DNA of 64,000 bases from Bifiguratus adelaidae (lineage: Eukaryota > Mucoromycota > Endogonomycetes > Endogonales). This document shows, in pieces, positions 46,847 to 60,818 of this stretch. The position numbers and the translations under genes were made by a program. The notes below the pieces were generated by a model. The model did no database searches. It was not told the DNA's origin and saw nothing but the letters and a program-made list of their open reading frames with translations. The stretch is taken from the NCBI GenBank assembly GCA_002261195.1, contig MVBO01000004.1, positions 61,746 through 125,745 of the forward strand, given 5' to 3'. How positions within the stretch are numbered: the stretch's first letter is position 1; each line of letters opens with the position of its first letter.

Positions 46847-48887
46847 ATGGGTGGGTTGGCCGAACTCTCGGAAGACGAGGTATACTCGTGGATAGGGGTT
46901 ACGGTAGCTGTATGTGGGAACGTGAGTATGGCGCGATGTTGATGAATCCTCGTTACGGAGCGCTCTGACTCGTTTTGTTTTATTTTCTTTTTGTATCTAG
47001 GTACTGATATCTGTTGCGCTCAATGTGCAAAAGTTTGCTCATAACCGCATCAAGGCAAGGCAGAAAAGTCGGAGCTTACAGCATATTGCTCGGACAGCTG
47101 GAGAGACTACAGACGAGGTGACGGATAACCATGGGCGGAGCGATGATGGTTTTCGGGATGGATTTTATCCGACGGAAGACGCCGAAGAGGAAGATGACGA
47201 TTGGAGTCCACCGGTGGTGCATAGAACTAAAAAGAAGCATTATACGCAGAGCCGCCTGTGGTGGCTTGGGATATTGCTCATGATTCTCGGCGAGCTTGGC
47301 AATTTTATCGGTATGGTACAAAGATGCCTGCCTTTATCGTCGACTCAATGTTGCATGCCTAGCCTACGGATATGCACCTGCATCAACCATTGCTCCGCTT
47401 GGGACGGTGTCATTGGTGGCCAACGTCCTCATTGCCCCGCTCTTGCTCAAAGAGGGCTTTCGAAAGAGAGATCTCTTGGGCATTCTCTTTGCTGTCTTTG
47501 GTGCCGTCGTAGTCGTGGCGAACTCCAAGTCGGAAGAGGCAAAGGTGAGTTTCGGGTGGGGTTGACGATGATGCAATGTGTGCTCATGTCTTGTCTTTAG
47601 CTCTCACCCGAAGCCATTTGGGAAGCGATGCTCCAGTTACGCTCCATCATCTATTTCCCACTCATTTTCGCCGCTCAAATCTTTCTGATGATTCTTTCGC
47701 CTCAACATGGGCGCCGCTCTATCCTGATTGACCTCGGTATTGCCGCCATCAGTGGTAGTTGTCGGGAAAGAAGAGATCCTATTTTGCTCTAACTCATTGC
47801 TCTTATTTAGGCGGTTTCACCGTCCTCGCAACAAAAGCCATCTCGTCTATGTTAAGTTTGACGCTTTATAGAATGTTTACGTAAGTTTTGACGCGCCCGA
47901 ATTCTGGATGACGACAATGCTAACTCACCCTGATACAGCTATCCCATTGCCTATTTCCTCACCTTTGTCTTGATCACCACCGCCATCGTTCAAGTCAAAT
48001 ATCTCAATCGATCCCTCCAACATTTCGATTCAACTGAAGTTATACCAACCCAATTCGTTACCTTTACCATCAGTGCCATTGCTGGATCAGCCGTTCTCTA
48101 CCACGACTTTGATGACATCGGCGTCGCCAAGTTGTTCAAGTAGGTAGACTGTGTGGTTGGCTGTCCTGTTGCATGATGTTCACCACACAATAGATTCCTC
48201 CTTGGCTGTTGTATAGAATTCATGGGCGTCTACTTGATAACTTCGGAGCGCTACAAGGAGGTCAAACTGGCCCCATTCGATCAATTGACGCCGAAACCTG
48301 TCAGCATCACGGACAATGATCGCGAAATTGTTCTCGACAGTGCCAGCATGGAAAGCTCCAGCGACATTCCATTTTATAATCACCAGGCTCGTGCCCAATA
48401 TACCCTCGATCCATTAGGCGATCGCCATAGGCCCGCACCACCCCATGCCGCATACTCTGACGACCCTCATACACCATTATTGCCTACCCATCATGATTCT
48501 TATTCGCGCACCCCACCTCACGTACGACTTGGCTCTTTGCACGGCATCGCTGCTTCTCCGAAAACCATCCTACATCAACTCATTCAGCACACGACGCACC
48601 CCAGTCGAACAGGCGAGCTCATCACCTCGGGTGTCCAAACAGCATTGAGTGCAGTTGGTGCTCGAGGTGGCGCCGAGCTCGGTCTAGGCCAAGTTTACGA
48701 GAATTACGGCGGCTCGACCAAAACGAGCCACCTTGAAGATTGGGAAGGCTTTGGTCATAGACGTCGCAAGAGCAGTTCTGCATCGCTCAGTAGTCCTGTG
48801 ACCGAAAACCAAGACCCTCCGTCCAACCTCGTCCACACCACCAAGAAAACCACCACTTTCACCGACGACGGCTTCTTGATGGATTAA
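46847..48887 (+). CDS. NIPA-type magnesium transporter
   Basis: Membrane protein of the NIPA (DUF803) family, associated with Mg2+ transport. Exons 46847-46921, 47001-47310, 47363-47544, 47601-47754, 47811-47880, 47939-48139, 48194-48887; 561 aa. Helix 1 is IGVTVAVCGNVLISVALNVQKF, typical for the family. A ~75-residue acidic cytosolic loop follows. The conserved core is AYGYAPASTIAPLGTVSLVANVLIAP and GILFAVFGAVVVVANSK. Later helices include YPIAYFLTFVLITTAIVQV and FTISAIAGSAVLYHDF. The C-terminal ~215 residues are polar and disordered. Family length is normally ~350-400, so the loop and tail are extensions. Confidence 0.88.
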
Positions 48888-49287
48888 TGGTCCCTCGATA
48901 TCCCCGTGTATGAACAAGTGTATTACCAATAGACCCAAATCTTGTTCCTAGAGTGTTTGTCGCTTTCCCAATGGTGACCAACCCACTGCCACAAGGCGAG
49001 AAAAACGCGCAATCGACCCAATCCACCGTGGTCACAAAACGCGACACACAGGAACAAGTCTTTTGGCCGCTCAACAACTCTAGATATTCATTCTAGCACA
49101 CTTATGACTCATGCCTTGCCAATCACCAGCAAATGTGCTAGTTGATGAGCAATATAACCCATCAATGGCAAGGGATCTAAGGAATGTGCGTGAAAGCCTG
49201 GTCCTCTTGCTTCTCTGCTTATATACAACGAATGGATGACGTCATCATCTTCACTTTAAAGCGACAAAATATTATTCAACGCTTCAA
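48888..49287. other. NIPA 3' / QCR10 promoter region
   Basis: 400 bp between two plus-strand genes. It contains the CRE-like octamer at 49237-49244; no gene is supported. Confidence 0.4.
49237..49244. promoter_or_regulatory. CRE-like octamer TGACGTCA
   Basis: Palindrome (context GATGACGTCATC, itself a 12-bp palindrome) 44 bp upstream of the QCR10 ATG. Confidence 0.45.
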
Positions 49288-49628
49288 ATGGCCAACGTCG
49301 CACCACGCATCCGCACAAGCTCTAGCTTTCTCAACATTACACCCGAAATGCTGGTGAGATTGTAAGTCAACCTAGTATACCTATATACCAGAGACTGATG
49401 TTAAGTTTTTGCCTTGTCTAGATCCCCATCACTGGCTGGTTGGGGTGCTGCTGCCGGTCTGGGTGCGTTGTACTTCTTGTCTGGCGTTCCGATTGTAAAA
49501 CGGGATATTCTTTCCAAGGTACGTTATCAGCAAAAGAGTGGTTGAAGGTAGGAGTGCTGAGGGGAGGTGTATAGGTACCTGTCATTGGAGAACAGTTCAA
49601 AGTGGAGATGCCTAAGAAAGAGGAATAG
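49288..49628 (+). CDS. QCR10: Cytochrome bc1 complex subunit 10 (QCR10)
   Basis: Small single-helix subunit of respiratory complex III in the inner mitochondrial membrane. Exons 49288-49361, 49422-49518, 49575-49628; 74 aa (yeast 77). The family pattern is present: LAGWGAAAGLGALYFLSGVP is the membrane helix, and VKRDILSKVPVIGEQF follows it, like the fungal KDILxKIPxxG motif. Too short for a clear track call, but the match is convincing when spliced. It is tail-to-tail with the uS2m gene. Confidence 0.85.
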
Positions 49629-49754
49629 AGAGACATGGTTTCCGGCCTATTGTATACCGCCATGACACAATAAACCACAACATTTTGTATCCCTCAACAT
49701 GATCTATGCGCGCCCCTATTCCTAGTGTACAAGGTGTTCGTTTTTGGTTGGCAT

Positions 49755-50613
49755 CTACTTTTTATAGGTCTTGTTGGGACGTTTCTCCACGGGTTTGCGA
49801 TTGGCTTTCTCTGCCAGATCCATGGCATGCTTTCGTTGCACTAGTCCTTCTCGTGCGGCTTCAGAGAGCACTCGAGCCAAGAGCTCCACGCCTCGGATAG
49901 AGTCATCGTTGGCAGGAATAGGGAAGGTCACCTTGCGTGGATCATAATTGGAGTCGACAAGCGCAATGGTCGGAATATGATGCAATACGGCCTCCGAAAG
50001 TGCAATCTCGTTCTCCATCGGATTCATGATAACCATCACATCAGGCTTGAACAAGTCGTCACTGTCGGTGGAATGGCGTCCAAGCACCTGAGCAGCATTG
50101 GTCAAGGTTCCTGGGACCCACTTGGTCGAGACATGGTATCCCTCACAGTGCTGAGCGGCTCGCACCATCGCCTGTCCTATTCCAGGCCGAGTGCCGATAA
50201 ATAACACATTACCTCCTCGGTAGGATATATCGCGAACCACTTGACAGGCCCTCCGTAAATGCGTCAGTGTCTGTTCAAGGTTGATGATGGATATGCCTTG
50301 ACGAGTGCCGTACATGTAGGGAAGCGTGGTCGGATTCCATTGCGATGTGCTGTGTCCCAAGTGAAGACCGGCAGCCAGCAGTTTAGATATCGTGAGGTCG
50401 GAAGGTGATGTGGTTTGTGTGGGTCGTGCGTGAATGGGTTTAAGGGACGTCTCGGGAACTAGACATTATGCAGTCAGTCGACATGGTTCTATTCTCTCCG
50501 CTTCACTCTCTTAACTTACCAAGCTGCGCTAGTTGCTCCGTAACCTTGGGCTGTAGTGAATGTCTCGTGGCTGAAGCCGTCAACCAACGACGTCCCAGTG
50601 TGAGTCGAAGCAT
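49755..50613 (-). CDS. MRP4: Mitochondrial small-subunit ribosomal protein uS2m
   Basis: Mitoribosome small-subunit protein. Exons in gene order: 50520-50613, 49755-50458; 265 aa. The presequence MLRLTLGRRWLTASATRHS is Arg-rich without acids. The S2 fold follows: LLAAGLHLGHSTSQWNP, MYGTRQGISIINLEQTL, GGNVLFIGTRPG and KWVPGTLTN. PDVMVIMNPMENEIALSEAV and IPTIALVDSNYDPRKVTFPI are the S2 signature 2 region. The C-terminus is Lys-rich. The gene is divergent from the cytosolic eL15 gene with 121 bp between start codons. Confidence 0.93.
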
Positions 50614-50703
50614 AACAACAAAAAATAAACGATTTCTGTCCCGTCCACGGATTTATTGACTGATCCTTTCTTCTTTCTTTCTCTCTCTCTCTCTCTCGCT
50701 CTT

Positions 50704-50734
<31 letters not shown>
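50614..50734. promoter_or_regulatory. Bidirectional ribosomal-protein promoter with CT and CCAT repeats
   Basis: The spacer drives mitochondrial uS2m leftward and cytosolic eL15 rightward. It has a pyrimidine run (about 50664-50703, mostly CT) followed by six tandem CCAT units (50704-50727) ending at the eL15 ATG. A pyrimidine-rich leader is common in highly translated fungal genes. Confidence 0.55.
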
Positions 50735-51574
50735 ATGGGAGCATACAAGTATTTGGAAGAGCTCTACAAGAAGAAGCAATCGGATGTATTGCGCTTCTTG
50801 TCTCGTGTACGATGCTGGGAATACAGGTACATATCCCTTGGGATAGAGGCTTGAACAACCCCAATGACAATGCTCGCTTCGGCGATGCTAGGGGCACGTT
50901 CCATGTGAGCTTTGTTCATCCAATGATCAAGTACGCTGACCATTCCCTGCACGGTTTGTGTCCATTTTGTGCTTTCTTTTTGTGTTTCTTGTAGGCAATT
51001 GAATGTCATTCATCGTGCATCGCGTCCATCTCGGCCAGACAAGGCACGTCGTTTGGGTTACAAAGTAAGTGTTGTTGATCATGCTGTGGATCTCCATCTT
51101 ACGCTGACACGTCTTGTACAGGCCAAACAAGGCTATGTGATTTATCGAATCCGTGTACGTCGTGGTGGTCGCAAGAGACCTGCTCCCAAGGGTGCTACCT
51201 ATGGTAAACCCGTCAATCAAGGTATTGCTCAGCTCAAATACCAACGCACCCTGAGATCTACCGCTGAGGAGCGTGTTGGTCGCAAGTGCGCCAACTTGCG
51301 CGTTCTCAACTCGTACTGGGTGAATCAAGATGCCACCTACAAATACTTTGAGGTCATCTGTGTCGATCCTTCGCACAAGACCATTCGTCGTGATCCTCGT
51401 ATCAACTGGATCTGCAACCCTGTACACAAACGTCGTGAGGCTCGCGGATTGACGGCCACAGGCAAGAAATCCCGGGGACATGGCAAGGGTCACAAGTTCA
51501 ACAAGACGATCGGTTCTGGCAGACGGGCAAACTGGAAGAGGCGAAACACGCTCTCTCTCCGTCGCTACCGTTAA
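50735..51574 (+). CDS. RPL15: 60S ribosomal protein eL15
   Basis: Cytosolic large-subunit ribosomal protein. Exons 50735-50826, 50995-51064, 51122-51574; 204 aa, exactly the family length. It starts [20 protein letters not shown] and continues [40 protein letters not shown] and [17 protein letters not shown]. It ends [11 protein letters not shown]. Intron 1 (50827-50994) is 168 bp, about three times the local norm; I looked for a box C/D snoRNA there and found no acceptable pair of boxes with a terminal stem. Antisense frames over the last exon are shadows. Confidence 0.97.
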
Positions 51575-51683
51575 GACTTCCCTTGTGTATAGTATTGCAA
51601 TATATCCATTGTGTGTCATGTCCATTATATGCATCTATTGGTATCCACATTGGGTGCTTATGGTACAAAAAGAAAACGGCCCA

Positions 51684-52619
51684 TCAAAAGACGGTCATGA
51701 GCGCAAATGACGCATAAAACAACCCCACTGGATAGGCGACCAGGAACCGTTGCTCCGACATGTGCAGCACGCTAACAAACATCCCAGAGGATGACATGGT
51801 ACACCACGCAATCGCCAGAACCGACAAGATCACGCCAATGGTCCCACTAGCACAAGGATTAGAGCTCGTATTCCCCAGCGCATCCGGTATGCACTTACTG
51901 CAATGGTGCCACTAGACTAATCCCACTCAATAAGACCATAGGCAAGGCTGAATAACCCAACACACTAGCAGCCCTATACCCATCAATCCCCTGTTCACTC
52001 ATCATGTTGAGGATCGTGTAGATGGAGACGACGCCCATGAGCGCTACACCGTATATGTAGCCAAAATGGACTTTACCCGACTGTAGCCATCGCATCAGTC
52101 CCATTCCACATCTCTGGTGTGCCTGGACTTACAAAAAGTAGAAAGATGCCAAAGAGAAAGCAAAACAAGAGTGGACCTGCCAGGTCCACATCGTCCATAA
52201 TGTGTTGATCGGGTTTACGTATCGGATTCAAAACAGCCAAACTCTAGTTTTGCGATGAGTGTGAGCCTTGTCCGCACGCATCTACGACACGTTTACCTTG
52301 GCCTTGATGTGCGAAAAGTTGATGCCCAGTTCTACGTTTGCATGGTCGCGTGAATCGTCTGCCTCGGTGAACGTGAGCACCTACCTTCTAGCAAGGGTGG
52401 TTCGTCAGGGTACCCTCTTGTCCCAAACGCAGCCCAAAATCCGCCTGGTGGTGGTCCATTATACGACTCGCCCATGTACTGTCCCATGTTCGCATCGGAT
52501 GCATAATATGACCCTGATGAGTACGCCTGTGGTTCACCGTAGCTAGACTGATAGAATTGAAGGTTCTCTGCAGACGGAGCATAGTAGTTTTGCCTCGTAG
52601 AGTCAAAGAGAACAGACAT
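51684..52619 (-). CDS. YIP1: YIP1 family Golgi/ER membrane protein
   Basis: Rab-interacting membrane protein of ER-Golgi transport (Yip1/YIPF5 group). Exons in gene order: 52385-52619, 52297-52331, 52133-52243, 51899-52080, 51684-51846; 241 aa. The cytosolic N-terminus is Tyr/Ser/Gly-rich. The family core is PPLLEELGINFSHIKAK, LNPIRKPDQHIMDDVDLAGP and LLFSGKVHFGYIYGVALMG. Five helices follow, ending YPVGLFYASFALMTVF. All four introns are 52-53 bp. The start codon is 66 bp from the upstream SPC3 stop on the same strand. Confidence 0.93.
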
Positions 52620-52685
52620 GCTTGACGGACAAGGCTCACTGGCTGCAAGACCCAAAAAGGGATTTACACGTCAGTGCATCTTTAC

Positions 52686-53465
52686 TTAACGATGATGGGA
52701 GTCTACAGGTGGAAAGTCAAAGTGCATGGCTTTGGTGGTTTGACCTGAACGTAGCAGGCCCACATGAGGTGTGATGTCCCAATGCAATGTCAAATTGGCG
52801 GAAAGTCCCCTGTAAAGCACGGTTCACGGATGAGATGGGCAACACATTTTGATGAGTATACGACTTACTTCCACTTTGTACCGACATCAATGAGGGCATA
52901 CTTGTTTCGAACGTTGATGAGGTGGAGTTGAGCGTCCTTCTTGGAGGTGATGATTTTATCCCAAATGGAGACTTGGTTTCGGTTCTGCGTCTGTGTGAGC
53001 ATGCAGGATACGACCAAGGTGCACACGCGGGACTTACATGACTTTTTGAGGTATATTCGGCGACGACGTAGGCGAACACTTGTTTGGTGTTCCAATTGAA
53101 CAAGGGTCGCAAATCTGGGCCTGTAAGAGCGTGCATTGGGGACGGATAGAGAAGGGGGGCGTACCTGCATCCACGTCAAAAGAGATGAAGGCGAACTCGT
53201 TGGTTCGCTTGCCATAATCGTAGTAGTCTGGACCATATTTGCCTTGAACGCTGTGTACCAAGGTGGTCAAGGAGGAGTTTGAAGCACAGACACGCCATGC
53301 ATGTCGATCGACACTGACTTACACTTTGATGGAATTGAGAAGCACATCGCCGTTCGCAGAGCTATTGTCAAAGAGAGACACAAAGGCAATCACCCCCAAG
53401 AGTGAGAACAAGACACTCATGGAGAACGCAAAGAGCGCGTTTGCCCGTGTCTGTAGATTGAACAT
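52686..53465 (-). CDS. SPC3: Signal peptidase complex subunit SPC3 (SPC22/23)
   Basis: Essential subunit of the ER signal peptidase. Exons in gene order: 53323-53465, 53165-53250, 53038-53120, 52869-52984, 52686-52809; 183 aa. The N-terminal helix is ALFAFSMSVLFSLLGVIAFV. The luminal beta domain follows: FAFISFDVDAGPDLRPLFNW, NTKQVFAYVVAEYTSK, VSIWDKIITSKKDAQLHL and YALIDVGTKWKG. These match SPC22/23 order and length. It is divergent from the cytochrome b561 gene with 72 bp between start codons. Confidence 0.93.
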
Positions 53466-53537
53466 TGGATAGAATGCTCAATTTGCTGTGCTCCACGTTT
53501 TCGGACTTGCATTCTTATTTCTCCTCCTTATCTTGCT

Positions 53538-54343
53538 ATGGAAAGTGAACGCGTGCCGCTCTTGTCTACGTCTACAGAGGGTCTAAGATATCCAAGGATG
53601 TTCAAGGCAATGGGATATATGGCACAGCTTGGCTTGCTCTTGTTTGTGGGCAGTGTTGCTAGTGTCTTGTTATCGACCGATTGGATTCTCTTTTCATGGC
53701 ATCCCGTGGGCATGTGTGGGCTTTTGGTGGGCCTCAATGAAGGTGGGATCGATGGATTTTGTGTATAGGAATGGCGCTGACGATCGTGGATGATGATTAG
53801 GCATCCTGTTGCTACAGCCTACGACGACACCAACGGAAAAACAACGGGGTTTGATTAGGCATCGAAATGTCCAGTTGATCGCTTATATCAGTGCGCTGTT
53901 TGGCGCAACCATCATCATTGTCAACAAGGCAAGCCATAATGCTAACCACTTCACGAGGTAAGGCCGTCGATTGTCAGCTTGATCATGACGTTGACCCCTT
54001 TTGTTTGTACAGTGTTCATGGCAAGCTCGGTTTGACGACGCTGTGCTATCTATTGGTCCAAGTGGTCTTTGGACTCTCGATGGTCTATGTGCCTTCATTA
54101 TTTGGCGGGGTGGCCAAGGCAAAGGCGCTATGGAAGTATCACCGATTGAGCGGCTACATCCTGGTCATCCTCGCCTGGGTCACTGCCGAATTTGGAGCTC
54201 ACGCTGACTTTATGATCAAGAATTGGCCTTTGAGCGATGGCAAGGGGCTCTGGATCTATATCGTGGCTGCGATCCTCGGCGGTGTGGGTATTGTCGGCAG
54301 AATTCGACTTGGTAAATTGGGGATCCAGGTGGCAAGGGAATAG
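53538..54343 (+). CDS. Cytochrome b561 domain protein
   Basis: Putative transmembrane ferric/ascorbate-linked electron carrier. Exons 53538-53742, 53801-53957, 54013-54343; 230 aa. Helices carry the candidate haem ligands: WHPVGM in helix 2, a His in IRHRNVQLIAYISALFGA, VHGKLGLTTLCYLLVQVVFG and KYHRLSGYILVILAWV. The arrangement (three or four ligand-bearing helices, no DOMON domain) resembles the CYB561D1/D2 group. A dileucine-like EREPLL-type start (SERVPLL) may direct trafficking to endo-lysosomal membranes; that is inference. Confidence 0.82.
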
Positions 54344-54431
54344 AGGTCAAGCATGATGGATTTAAGAAAACGTGTCTATCCAGTGTCCAGTAGTCTATGT
54401 TATCGTACAAGTGCATTGAAGAGTAAACATC

Positions 54432-54692
54432 TTAATGCGAAAGAAATTTGCGTCCTTTAGCCATGCGCCTGGCAATCACACGGCGACCGTTCTTTCGGCG
54501 CAATCGAGACAAGAACCCATGACGTCTTTTTCGAACCAGATTGGAGGGTTGATAGGTGTTCCCGTAGGTGACAAAGCGGCATTGTGAGAGGATGGAGGAT
54601 GTGGGAGCGGAAAGCGGTTTCGGCGCAAAGGAGGTGGACGAAAGGAATGGAGAGGTGTTGAAGGGAATTGTCGGAGTTCTGAAGGCTGTCAT
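54432..54692 (-). CDS. MRPL34: Mitochondrial large-subunit ribosomal protein bL34m
   Basis: Mitoribosome protein at the exit-tunnel region. Modelled as one exon, 86 aa. The presequence-like start is [16 protein letters not shown]. The unmistakable L34 end is [20 protein letters not shown] followed by [19 protein letters not shown]. The frame is open upstream without ATG to an acceptor-like site near 54734. A spliced first exon (M-C-A-L-Q-A-Q-A, around 54870-54895, in phase) is possible, so the true start is uncertain. Confidence 0.88.
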   Translation of the reverse strand: MTAFRTPTIPFNTSPFLSSTSFAPKPLSAPTSSILSQCRFVTYGNTYQPSNLVRKRRHGFLSRLRRKNGRRVIARRMAKGRKFLSH

Positions 54693-54982
54693 ATGACGCG
54701 CGTATAAGGATACAGGCGTTGGGGTGACGCTGGAAAAGAATGAATAAGTCAGTGTCCTGACAAGACATTGGTCCTTCCGGAATGCCAAAGATCCATTCCC
54801 GATGCTACAGGTTGCATCGTGTATGCCCGGCATTTCTTGATTGCATAACGCCATTTGCATTAACATACCTTGCTTGTGCTTGCAACGCACACATGGCGCG
54901 CGCCCGCACCTGTTGCCAAAGCTCTGCCAGCATTGATGAGCTAAAGAGAATACCATGCAAGCTCAAAACAGCCACACAAATC

Positions 54983-54996
54983 AGATCACGTGATCT
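54983..54996. promoter_or_regulatory. 14-bp palindrome with CACGTG E-box
   Basis: AGATCACGTGATCT, a perfect palindrome, 89 bp upstream of the helicase ATG in the divergent spacer with bL34m. CACGTG is the bHLH (Cbf1/SREBP-type) core. Binding is inferred. Confidence 0.5.
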
Positions 54997-55085
54997 CGAC
55001 CCGAAGTCTCATTCAAAACGGGCCTCGGTGTGCCTTTGGCTGCCGTTGTCGGCGTAGGTCTCCTTGTTCTCGACCCTTTAACGTC

Positions 55086-57601
<2,516 letters not shown>

Positions 57602-58445
57602 ATAGTCCTTGGTCTGTCGGAGTATCAGGTGTATAATTACAGGCTGTATGGCGCTTGAAATGGCAAGAATTACGTTATTTTGCTTTGGACCATGATTCAG
57701 AGCAAGGTGACCTGTGTATCATATGTTTGCGAATACCTATACAGTGCGTTTAATTACCTTCTGTAGATTGTGTTCCCCACGGTATTCGGTATAGCAAATA
57801 TAATACCTTTCGGTAGGATTTAGTACGGTTCAGTGTCATTTTACGTACCGCATGTTTTCCCGGTATGCCGTAATTTGCCATACTGGTAACACATGCTTTA
57901 AGGGCCATGCAGCATTGAAACCTCACGCTTGCACTTCCTAATACCTTCCTTTTCGCGGATATTACTAATATGTGTATCTTATGTTTGTCAGGTACTCAGT
58001 ATGTTCATATAATGTAAGCAGTCAATGTACCCTATACCGAAAGGGATCGAACCGTAGGGAACCCAACCTGTTGACTTCTGCGTGTCTCAATGTGTTTGAC
58101 TTGACCGGTGCGTTTTCGTCGCACTCCCTCTGATTGCTGAGGTACGCAACATAATTGTCTCGGAACTCAGAGTCTTATACTTTCTGCATTCTGCGGTAAA
58201 CAATTTCCAACATCCAAGGAATATTATGCAATGTCTATTCATTGATATTCTGGAATCTATTGTGTGGTCTCACATGTGTGCTGCGCGATTATGTCGCTCG
58301 GTTTTACTTCTTATCATGGTACGGACCATGGGGCTCCGAAGGTCAATATAGATAGTTATTATGTATTAAAGACCCGCTTATGGAAGCGAAACGATGAGAT
58401 CTGTGAGGATATCCTCCTTCACGAACCAATGGGATAAAACTATAA
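57602..58445. other. Convergent 3' region with CGGTA-word cluster
   Basis: 844 bp between the helicase and transporter stops. CGGTA or its complement TACCG occurs at 57780, 57787, 57811, 57846, 57861 and 58035. CCTTTCGGTA (57806-57815) has an inverted copy TACCGAAAGG (58035-58044). No gene is supported. Confidence 0.45.
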
Positions 58446-60818
58446 TTACAACGCTGTACAATGGTCGGGATATTGGGTGGCTGAGGTAAGCAAGCTGCCC
58501 CACCAATCTGGAATGTAATAAGATGTGCCACCGTTTCCAGCGCCAAAGACGGCGAACGCGAGGATAAATGCCATGGTGGCTGTACCTGCATCCAGAGCAG
58601 CCGACAACAGGTAATTGTATTGGGTAAAAGACACACGATGGTATCGTTTCCACCAGAATTGGCAAACCACTGAGATAATGATGCCGGAGGTGATGAAGGA
58701 CGAAGCCAAACCAGGGAAGTAGTTACAATACCCAATGGTGATGAGAGGGGTGTTGACGTAGTTGAAGCCGGCCTTGGGGAATTTCCTGTGCAAAAGCCAG
58801 AAAGGAACGGGAAGGAACAATCCGATAAACAGCGCCCAAAGGAAGATGTAGTATTGAGTTCCAGGTCCAAACATCTTTAGTGGACCAATGGCACCCCAAG
58901 TGATCGCAGCGGAATTGATGGTTTGAGGCCCACCGGCACCAGACCAGATTCCATTACCGTTGCCCGTGGCAATAATGGGAGCAATTTCGGGGTTCGTGAT
59001 GATGGACTCATTGACGACCCAGTTGATGATAGCACCAATGACTGTTCCACCGATTTGAGCCCAGAACGTGTGTCGAGCAGGCAAGCGAAGATAATGACCA
59101 AGCTTCAAATCTTGCATAAGGAGAGTGGACTGATATTGCGTGTTAAATCCGAGACACTTGAAAAGCATGTTGGCAACAGGACGACCAGGAAGAATTAGAC
59201 CGCAAATCAATTCAGACAAGATGTTGAGACCAAACGAGGTACCTGCCAAAGCTTGAATGGCACCCAATGGAAGAGCAAGGATAGACGAAAGGAGGATGGC
59301 AAACAATACACCCCACCAGGGAAGAGCGGTATTGTTAGCGTAAGCAAGACCAATGTTCAAGGCGATTCCACCGATGAAAATGACATAGTACCACCAAGCA
59401 GGGACTTCCTTATACTGAGAAGCTGCCTTCATGTGAGCATCGGTGGCAACATCTTCCTTGCGAGATGCACGGAACTGTTTCCAGATATCGCGACCGTAGA
59501 AGAGGAAAACATGAGTGATTGAAGCAGTGACACCCAAGTTTTGGACGACATAGGAAAGGGCAAACGAGGTAGCAAGCATCGGCTTTCCAACTTCGGCAAA
59601 CGCGGTCTCGTTCAACGTATTGTCTGGATTGACAATGGACCCGGATGGATAGTGGTGCCACATCGCCTCTGGGTCAGTGAAGTTTTGTTGGAACAGACTG
59701 TTGCTGAGGAAAGGCATGTTTTGGGCATACCAAACGTTGTTGTAGTAAGCAAGGGGAATGATGATATACACCAAGAGAACACCAAATATCATGTTCAATT
59801 GAGACCAGAAGGGATAGATCAAAGCGTTGAAAGTTGCGACATAATTCCAGTCAAAGCTGAGCGAGAGAATACCGAGACCCTCATTGGGATAGATACCACC
59901 AAAGATATTTGTGAAAAGCTCCGAGTTGGGGTTGGCCAGACAGAAGATGCTGAAGGCGGACAACAGAGGGAACAAATACTGGGGAATGAACTCGTAAATA
60001 AAGACGATAGCGAACACAATGAAGAACCACTTCATGCGTCTTCGACTTCCAATGTCAGCGTGAAGACTTGTCATGAGCGATATCTTAGGATAGTTGTAGG
60101 GCCAAGTCATGTGCGAGGGATAAACCAAGAAACGCCGGTAGTTTCCAGCGATGCCGTAACCAACAAGTTGAGTAGCCAAAAGCATAAAGATACCGCCAGC
60201 TGGTCCAGGAGGATTTGCATAATAGAGCTCCTGAGCACCAAGGGTGTAGGTACCATAAGCCTGCGTGTTGGCAGCGGAAGCAAAAATGGTCGCAATGGCA
60301 TGTTCCTTGATTGTGAATTTGCCAGGATTGAGCCAACCGCCGAGACGAGGCAATGTCTTTTCCCAAGCTTTGCCGAGACAATAGGCAATCACTTGGAGAA
60401 AAACATCTGGAATGGCCACACCAATGGGCTTGAAGTAGTACAATTGCGTGATTGCCGCACCAAAACAACCTGATGTTAGCTTTAGTATTTACTGCTTCAT
60501 TTAACAGCATTACGTACCCAGAATGATACCAATCACGGTCGAACGAATGGTCAAGGCAGGGATCGTCACATCATCAGGCATATCCATGATGTTTTTGATA
60601 ACCTCGACATCGTCATTGTTCTCGTAGGTATCAATGTAAAGGCCGAGATCCTCATCGGTAGCTGGAACGTATTCGCCATGGTCTACCGCGGATTCAGGCT
60701 CTAGGTATTTGCCACCAGAATGAGCGAAATCCGTATTGTTTTTCTCATCAGCGTAGAGAGTCTCATTGATGGCTTCGCCGTTGGTTACGTCCCCCGTTTT
60801 CTCATTGAGTTCGGACAT
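58446..60818 (-). CDS. OPT family oligopeptide transporter
   Basis: Proton-coupled plasma-membrane transporter of small peptides (or metal-chelate/glutathione, in some members). Exons in gene order: 60518-60818, 58446-60469; 774 aa, a usual length. The N-terminus is acidic (DVEVIKNIMDMPDDVTIPAL), then RSTVIGIILGCFGAAITQLYYFKP. About fourteen to sixteen helices follow. Family motifs visible: NPGKFTIKEHAIATIFASAA, SQLNMIFGVLLVYIIIPLAY and HVFLFYGRDIWKQFR. PVANMLFKCLGFNTQYQSTL, LGHYLRLPARHTFWAQIGGT and the ending PDWWG...DHC are also present. A GATAAG word lies 116 bp upstream of the ATG. A long antisense frame inside this gene is a shadow. Confidence 0.93.

Noticed and set aside
50827..50994. 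Possible box C/D snoRNA inside the eL15 intron (ATGAC/ATGATC and CTGA words)
   Set aside because: C-box matches are imperfect, the better one is only 6 nt from the D-like box, and no terminal stem forms.
50927..51634. 235-codon minus-strand open frame
   Set aside because: Antisense to eL15 exons and introns; shadow of a strongly biased gene.
58044..58060. Minus-strand GGTTCGATCCC, like a tRNA B box, with a GTGCG/CGCAC hairpin about 65 bp away
   Set aside because: The T stem does not pair (two of five mismatched), the putative anticodon loop lacks T33, and no acceptor stem closes.
59541..60473. 310-codon plus-strand open frame
   Set aside because: Lies wholly antisense to the oligopeptide transporter; low-complexity translation without a domain, explained by codon bias of the real gene.
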